Source of the DNA: a virus
IMG/VR virus record: IMGVR_UViG_3300035666_000119
Span: 1 to 30,976 of that record
Direction: 5' to 3' (one strand)
Length of the DNA: 30,976 nt
Under the pieces are notes generated by a model. The model did not search any database. It had not been told where the DNA came from and saw nothing but the letters and a program-made list of their open reading frames with translations. The position numbers and the translations under genes were made by a program. Of the stretch, positions 28,475 through 30,976 are shown piece by piece; the stretch's first letter is position 1; each line of letters opens with the position of its first letter.

Positions 28475-28909
28475 ATGGCTACGTTCAAAGTAAAATACGC
28501 AACAAGGAATAAACTCGCAAGAGCCTTGCAGATGGAAATCAAGAAACTTGGTTTAATCGACTACGGTACAATGTACGATAGTGTGCGTATTTCTGCGATG
28601 ACTGGAACGGAACTAAATAGAATTGATATTACTGTAAGTGTAATGTACTACTATTTCTTTCTTGATGAAGGAACGATTTACATTGATGCGTTTGATATTA
28701 CGGATAGATGGCTTGATAGTCCAATCGTTCAAGGTATAATCGGTGAAATTGTGCAAGACTACATCCAATGGCAGTTTGAAAAATACCCGTTACTTGAAAT
28801 GGCAAGAATGCTAAACAATCCAAAAGTATTTGTTGACTTCAATTGGATAGATGAAAATGCTTTGCCATACAAACTACCTGGAAGAAACATTCAGAACTTA
28901 GATTTCTAA
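28475..28909 (+). CDS. Putative head-tail or tail completion protein
   Basis: The 144-aa product has an N-terminal helix rich in basic residues (KVKYATRNKLARALQMEIKK), a beta strand core (DYGTMYDSVRISAMTGTELN; ITVSVMYYYFFLDEGT) and a helical C half. The order, helix then GTMYDSVRI-type strand then YYYFFLDEGT, resembles HK97 gp10-type neck proteins. It is the last plus-strand gene; its 3' end overlaps the convergent minus-strand gene by 12 bp. Medium to low certainty for the role. Confidence 0.5.
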   Translation: MATFKVKYATRNKLARALQMEIKKLGLIDYGTMYDSVRISAMTGTELNRIDITVSVMYYYFFLDEGTIYIDAFDITDRWLDSPIVQGIIGEIVQDYIQWQFEKYPLLEMARMLNNPKVFVDFNWIDENALPYKLPGRNIQNLDF

Positions 28910-29635
28910 TTCTTTCTTCATTCCTAAAATATTAAAGGCGAATACTAGATTCAGTTCTAGTACGTCTTTGATTTTAGTAACATCTTCGTTAGCTAAATTG
29001 TAAAGTGTATGTTCCCAAGACCATCGGTTAATTTTATCTTCAGCTTCTTGCTCTTTTAAATCTTCTTCGTCTAGTTCAGCTTCGTCAAGTTCGTCTTCGT
29101 CAAAGATTGGGTTGAATAAGTTTTCATACACTTTTAAAAAGTTCTCCCGAAACTTAATGTATTCCGCAATGATTCCGTAGATTGATGTAATTGGTAACTC
29201 GTTAAACTGCTCCTTTCGTTTTTCTATGTTGAATGAATAATCTTCAAAAATCAATTCTTCCCATTCGCTTAGTTTAGTTTTACGGTATAATACTGAACTA
29301 ATATAGGTTAGATGTTTAACGTAATCGTTGGCGAAGTAGTATTCCAAGTCGATAAACTCACCTAGTTTCAAATCATTCAATCCAATGTATGTAAGGTTGT
29401 TGATTTCATTCTTGAAAATATTTGAAGGCTGCTTTTTTATGAATGTAACTTGCTTAACAATCTTGGAAAGTTCGTCTATTTCCATATCATCGAATTCATC
29501 TACATCTATGTCGGTCAAAATAGATAAGCATTCTATTTCGTAGCTAAATAAAGAGTCAAAGTCTTCGTTATTCAAAGACCTCAACTCAATAAACTGTTCG
29601 ACTGTTATATCATTCCACGATTTCGGTAGCTTCAA
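28898..29635 (-). CDS. Tail assembly chaperone-like protein, long form
   Basis: The 245-aa product starts at TTG 29635 (MKLPKSWNDITVEQFIELRS), 26 nt inside the preceding minus-strand gene; no ATG lies near. It is paralogous to that gene: ITVEQFIEL vs LTIEQFEKL, ELSKIVKQ vs KFTEIVKE, KKQPSNIF vs KKKPTKKF, SVLYRKTKL vs AIIFKRTDL. After an acidic linker (about 180-200) a C-terminal domain follows (WSWEHTLYNLANEDVTKIKD, LVFAFNILGMKKE), resembling chaperone C ends that are made by frameshifting. The reading frame is +1 relative to the upstream gene and opens 51 nt before that gene's stop, so either a TTG start or a frameshift is possible. Confidence 0.5.
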   Translation of the reverse strand: MKLPKSWNDITVEQFIELRSLNNEDFDSLFSYEIECLSILTDIDVDEFDDMEIDELSKIVKQVTFIKKQPSNIFKNEINNLTYIGLNDLKLGEFIDLEYYFANDYVKHLTYISSVLYRKTKLSEWEELIFEDYSFNIEKRKEQFNELPITSIYGIIAEYIKFRENFLKVYENLFNPIFDEDELDEAELDEEDLKEQEAEDKINRWSWEHTLYNLANEDVTKIKDVLELNLVFAFNILGMKKELEI

Positions 29636-30167
29636 CTTGAATTTCTTTAGCGGTTTTACCTAACTTTTGACCAATGTAAGCAATAAAAGGAATGGCAATA
29701 TTTGCTTTTTGCTCCTTAAACATCTTCGACTTTAAAGCAATGTGTGAATCTCCGTAATGTTCTGCTTTAGTTAAGTCAGTTCGTTTAAAAATAATAGCCA
29801 TAACTCTGGAAATATAATTTTCGGGAGAAGTAGATACTGCTTTTTCAATCATTTTTAAATCTCTAACGTTCAATTTAAACTCATCTTCGTAGGCTTGGTA
29901 AGTATATCCATCGAATTCGATTGATTTAAGAAACTTTTTTGTCGGCTTTTTCTTTGTATCGCAAAATTCTTTCACGATTTCCGTAAACTTTTCAAAGTCT
30001 AAATCATAAACTTCATCTTCATTTGCGCCTAAATCAATAAATATTTTAGCCCACTTTTCGAATTGGTCAAGTTCTAAATTGTTCATTGTTGCGCTCAACT
30101 TTTCAAATTGCTCGATTGTAAGTTCAGTAACTTCGTTATTGATTTTTGTTGTTCCGATTTTTACCAT
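29610..30167 (-). CDS. Tail assembly chaperone-like protein, short form
   Basis: The 185-aa product begins at ATG 30167 behind a TATATTTG box (30188-30181, minus strand). It is helical and acidic, containing LTIEQFEKLSATMNNLELDQ, DFEKFTEIVKEF and RVMAIIFKRTDL, with the same block order as its downstream paralogue. Pairs of overlapping helical acidic genes near the tape measure are typical of tail assembly chaperones (lambda G and GT), which coat the tape measure during tail building. What is odd is the strand: the pair faces away from the tape measure and all other genes. A truncated copy lies at the left end of the window. Confidence 0.5.
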   Translation of the reverse strand: MVKIGTTKINNEVTELTIEQFEKLSATMNNLELDQFEKWAKIFIDLGANEDEVYDLDFEKFTEIVKEFCDTKKKPTKKFLKSIEFDGYTYQAYEDEFKLNVRDLKMIEKAVSTSPENYISRVMAIIFKRTDLTKAEHYGDSHIALKSKMFKEQKANIAIPFIAYIGQKLGKTAKEIQVEATEIVE

Positions 30168-30194
30168 AGTGTTTTTTTAGCAAATATACAAAAA

Positions 30195-30227
30195 TATAAC
30201 AAAAAAAAATGTATGCCATTATAAAGT
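30195..30227 (+). promoter_or_regulatory. Phage-type late promoter, site E (repeat copy of site A)
   Basis: TATAACA at 30195-30201, 14 nt, CCATTATAA at 30216-30224, 3 nt, ATG at 30228. Compared with site A the only change in the whole 60-bp intergenic region is in the variable 3-nt spacer (TGT to AGT). Confidence 0.7.
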
Positions 30228-30976
30228 ATGGCTAATGACATTCCTATTTTTAAAGTTACGATTGACGAAGAATATTCCGATGGGGAAATCTTAGGAATTG
30301 AGCAAGTAGCGTTTACTAGTAAACCTGCAATTTTAGTAAAAGGAATGGCGTTTAATAGTCATTCAAAAGTAATGCAGTTTGCAGATGAGCCAAAGATGAG
30401 AATCGTAGCACCCGCAATGATTCCGATGGACATTTACCGCAACGATGAAGAAGGAGAATATTTTGTACAATTTTCTGAAGAAGAAATAGAAACAATTTAT
30501 TCCGATTTCATGCAGAATCTAAACAACAATAATCTTTTCAACCTGGAGCATGATGCTGGTCAAATTGTTCCCGCTTACATTCTTGAAAGTTGGCTAGTTG
30601 AAAATCCAAAGTCAGATAAATCATTTAGTTCGTATGGTATTGAAGTGCCTAAAGGAACGCTTATGCTGACTGCTCAAATAACGGACAAAGAATATTATAA
30701 TAAACTTGTCGAAAGCGGACAAGTTGGTTTCTCAATTGAGGGGTTTTTAGGCTTAAAATTAAGTATTAATAAACAAATAGAAAACAGTATGAATTTACCT
30801 GATGGAGAACATCTGATTGAAGGCAAAGTATACGTTGTAAAAGACGGAGTAGTTGTCGAAGTGAAAGATGCGCCTATTGAAGTGGAAGTCGAAATGGCTA
30901 CCGAAGAAGTAGTTGAAGAAGAGGTAGTGATGGCTGAGGAAGTAGTAGAAGAAGAAGTTGTTGAAACTGCAATGGC
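30228..30976 (+). CDS. Prohead protease, N-terminal part (cut by the window end)
   Basis: A strain-variant copy of the protease at 398, open to the window edge (249 codons, plus 2 bases). It keeps His and Ser of the active site (NLEHDAG, VGFSIEGF). It differs at several residues (DYS to EYS, EVLG to EILG, SDGE to EEGE, PKED to PKSD, SYSS to SFSS, GKIY to GKVY, AST to AT). Most base changes are silent, so both versions appear to be under selection for function. Confidence 0.85.
   Translation, partial: MANDIPIFKVTIDEEYSDGEILGIEQVAFTSKPAILVKGMAFNSHSKVMQFADEPKMRIVAPAMIPMDIYRNDEEGEYFVQFSEEEIETIYSDFMQNLNNNNLFNLEHDAGQIVPAYILESWLVENPKSDKSFSSYGIEVPKGTLMLTAQITDKEYYNKLVESGQVGFSIEGFLGLKLSINKQIENSMNLPDGEHLIEGKVYVVKDGVVVEVKDAPIEVEVEMATEEVVEEEVVMAEEVVEEEVVETAM

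Larger units (their letters stand above)
29831..30976. repeat. Right copy of the diverged long direct repeat
   Basis: It corresponds to 1-1149 with about 94% identity by hand count. Differences are spread over coding parts, including a changed block at 30446-30451 (protein SD to EE) and around 30611-30613 (protein E to S), plus a 3-base deletion. The divergent control region is nearly unchanged. The copy ends inside the protease gene. Confidence 0.9.

Noticed and set aside
1-30976. Lysogeny genes, tRNA genes, CRISPR arrays, insertion sequences
   Set aside because: I looked for integrase and repressor patterns, cloverleaf sequences, regularly spaced repeats and transposase motifs and found none that hold up.

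Overview
This window looks like nearly all of a small tailed phage genome (siphovirus-like, about 29.8 kb) infecting a member of the Bacteroidetes, most likely a flavobacterium. Four things point to this host group. The DNA is AT-rich. Translation starts mostly follow A-rich leaders without a Shine-Dalgarno site. Several promoters carry the flavobacterial -7 box TATATTTG. The protein families (XkdF-type protease, DUF6291-like replication protein, DUF1566 adhesin, YqaJ and ERF recombination proteins) are typical of phages of that phylum. I see no integrase, CI-like repressor, tRNA, CRISPR array or insertion sequence, so nothing points to lysogeny.

The first 1149 bases recur as the last 1146 bases, at roughly 94% identity by hand count (about 68 substitutions and one 3-base gap). 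The left copy cuts off a minus-strand gene and the right copy cuts off the protease gene. The simplest reading is a circular or circularly permuted genome of about 29,830 bp read past its own start, with the overlap coming from two strains. A true diverged terminal repeat is the alternative.

Layout: 398-2850 prohead protease with scaffold tail, major capsid protein, putative tail-tube protein. 2936-5123 small structural protein, portal, connector. 5134-6601 lysis cassette: membrane protein, holin-like protein, one-piece spanin-like lipoprotein, M15 endolysin. 6638-7411 DEDDy exonuclease with zinc ribbon. 7412-7711 a gene-poor control region holding two host-type promoters, a possible 60-nt RNA and a 16-bp direct repeat. 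7712-15905 early and replication genes: small proteins, DnaA-domain-IV-like protein, ERF annealing protein, YqaJ-type nuclease, SSB-like protein, DUF6291-like protein, DnaB-like helicase, PP-loop protein, C5 DNA methyltransferase, NinG. 15991-17645 a middle module of small genes around an ECF-like sigma factor. 17659-19207 terminase. 19239-28909 tail genes. 28898-30167 two overlapping paralogues on the minus strand that resemble tail assembly chaperones.

The most interesting signal is regulatory. A bipartite sequence, TAWAACA - 14/15 nt - CCATTATAA - 3 nt - ATG, stands in front of four transcription-unit-leading structural genes (398, 2936, 19239, 23387) and again in the repeat copy (30228). 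Its position relative to the start codon fits a promoter that makes leaderless mRNA. The sigma-like protein at 16405-16941, itself downstream of a host-type promoter, is the obvious candidate to read it. This would be a self-contained early-to-late switch: the host RNA polymerase reads the TATATTTG promoters, and the phage sigma then turns on the virion genes.
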